64,000 nucleotides of DNA from Bacillota bacterium (GTDB taxonomy: Bacteria; Bacillota; Clostridia; Acetivibrionales; DSM-1351). The stretch covers positions 1 through 64,000 of the forward strand of contig JAEYNY010000191.1 of assembly GCA_023412275.1 (NCBI GenBank), written 5' to 3'. Position numbers and translations under genes: made by a program. Shown here in pieces: positions 63,473 to 64,000 of this stretch (positions within the stretch are counted from its first letter, which is position 1; every line of letters begins with the position of its first letter). Under the pieces are notes generated by a model, which saw only the letters and a program-made list of their open reading frames with translations, ran no database searches and was not told the DNA's origin.

Positions 63473-63566
63473 TTTTCTGTTTTAAGCACTGATACTCACG
63501 TATAAAATTGTATCAATGATTGCTTCCAAGATATTTGCAAGTGTTTATAGCGGCTCAGTCATACTC
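63473..63566. repeat. Long palindromic repeat element, copy C (truncated)
   Basis: About 90 bp matching the left arm of copies A and B, including GTATAAAATTGTATCAATG, ATTGCTTCCAAGATATTTGC and the AGCGGCTCA stretch. The terminal GTCGCAAAA and the whole right arm are missing, and the match stops abruptly in unrelated sequence. It lies directly after the DUF4363 stop. Confidence 0.8.
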
Positions 63567-63640
63567 TTTCTGGCATCTTTTGAAATCACCAGTTTTTCCA
63601 GATTTGCTTCACTGTCAGGCAGTTTGTCAAACTCAATCAT
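63545..63640 (-). pseudogene. Short ORF remnant ending inside repeat copy C
   Basis: A 31-codon frame reading MIEFDKLPDSEANLEKLVIS, then KDARKSMTEPL, terminates within the repeat sequence. It has protein-like composition but a poor ribosome binding site and no recognised family. Possibly the front of a gene truncated when the repeat was inserted; could also be chance. Confidence 0.3.
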
Positions 63641-63680
63641 GTTGATAGTGTAAAGGAAATTGGACTCCGGTACAAATCAA

Positions 63681-63732
63681 AAAAGGTCCGGGGCATTTCA
63701 GACTGTTTAATCTAATTTGCCGGGACCTTTTG
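63681..63732 (-). terminator. Terminator of the speA-like gene
   Basis: AAAAGGTCC(GG)GGCA pairs with TGCC(GG)GACCTTTT around a loop of about 22 nt, with a T-rich flank on the minus strand (TTTTTTGATTTG), 20 bp after the partial gene's stop. Confidence 0.8.
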
Positions 63733-63751
63733 TAATAAGTTCTTTATTAAA

Positions 63752-64000
63752 CTATCTTTCGTAGTAAGTGTATCCTCTCAATCCATTATCATATGCGCGC
63801 ATTATTTCTGGTCTTTCACTGGCGCTTATTAAGCCTTCGTGAATTGCCTGTTCCGCTTTTTCACGGAAGCTTACCAGCATATCTTTTGGATCAAATTCAA
63901 CATATGAAAGCACATCAGAAACACTGTCACCATGGATTTCCTTTACAAGGTCATAGGTACCGTCACCATTTATTCTTACGCTGACAACATTTGTGTCTCC
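63752..64000 (-). CDS. speA: Biosynthetic arginine decarboxylase-like protein, C-terminal part
   Basis: Only the last 82 residues are inside the window; the gene continues past 64000. The segment has VSVRINGDGTYDLVKEIHGD, SYVEFDPKDMLVSFREKAEQ and ends LRGYTYYER, which matches the C-terminus of SpeA-type arginine decarboxylases, PLP enzymes that form agmatine for putrescine synthesis. Together with nspC and the carboxynorspermidine synthase it would complete a route to spermidine. The identification rests on this tail alone. Confidence 0.7.
   Translation of the reverse strand, partial: GDTNVVSVRINGDGTYDLVKEIHGDSVSDVLSYVEFDPKDMLVSFREKAEQAIHEGLISASERPEIMRAYDNGLRGYTYYER

Noticed and set aside
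63793..63984. 63-codon plus-strand frame at the right edge
   Set aside because: It is antisense to the clear C-terminus of the arginine decarboxylase-like gene, with no start signal.

Overview
The window looks like the chromosome of a low-GC, endospore-forming, anaerobic clostridium, most like the mesophilic cellulolytic group (Ruminiclostridium / Clostridium cellulolyticum relatives). Reasons: AT-rich DNA with strong GGAGG ribosome binding sites and many TTG/GTG starts, a single-chain pyruvate:ferredoxin oxidoreductase, Spo0E and small spore-type proteins, a cytoplasmic GH8 exo-oligoxylanase, a GH3 glycosidase, and an ABC sugar importer followed by a second binding protein and a YesM/YesN-type two-component pair. 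No rRNA, tRNA, CRISPR array, phage module or intact IS element was recognised.

Layout. 0-9 kb: AraC regulator, DMT exporter, small proteins, a two-component pair, DedA, a Met-rich ferritin-like protein, an orphan LytTR regulator and a beta-helix-like protein. 9-13 kb: DUF3787 protein and nifJ. 13-24 kb: two ABC + two-component modules, between them a ZnuA-type metal-binding lipoprotein under a Fur-family palindrome and a PfkB kinase; the second module's histidine kinase has an in-frame amber codon. 24-32 kb: GH8, CorA, a LexA-fold regulator, two methyltransferases, UppP, a copper-amine-oxidase-domain protein, and two copies of a roughly 300-bp palindromic repeat. 32-37 kb: a four-domain sulfur-transfer flavoprotein with an ArsR regulator, a radical SAM protein, Ogt. 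37-48.6 kb: one minus-strand locus for oligosaccharide sensing, uptake and breakdown (binding protein, two permeases, second binding protein, kinase, regulator, aldo/keto reductase, GH3). 48.6-54 kb: MBOAT + SGNH acylation pair and the norspermidine/spermidine genes nspC and carboxynorspermidine synthase. 54-58.7 kb: the most unusual locus. 59-64 kb: Spo0E, another copper-amine-oxidase-domain protein, a Gfo/Idh/MocA oxidoreductase, two divergent DUF421-DUF4363 pairs, a third repeat copy, and the end of a probable speA.

The best candidate for an undescribed system is 53990-58629. A 1031-residue protein fuses a cysteine desulfurase, a subtilisin-like protease with a complete triad, and a C-terminal domain resembling the C-terminus of the cyanobactin protein PatG. 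Directly downstream lie two small Cys-containing peptide genes (76 and 50 aa). Both begin with M-x-L-P-x-K-x-A-x-V-x-R, close to the LPxxxxPVIR block that opens cyanobactin precursor leaders, and both end in Cys. A strong terminator follows, then a GAF-LuxR regulator interrupted at a 9-bp A tract. I read this as a cyanobactin-like peptide (RiPP) locus in a Firmicute with a desulfurase-protease fusion and no YcaO cyclase or exporter nearby. Names are assigned from residue patterns recognised by eye; no database search was run.
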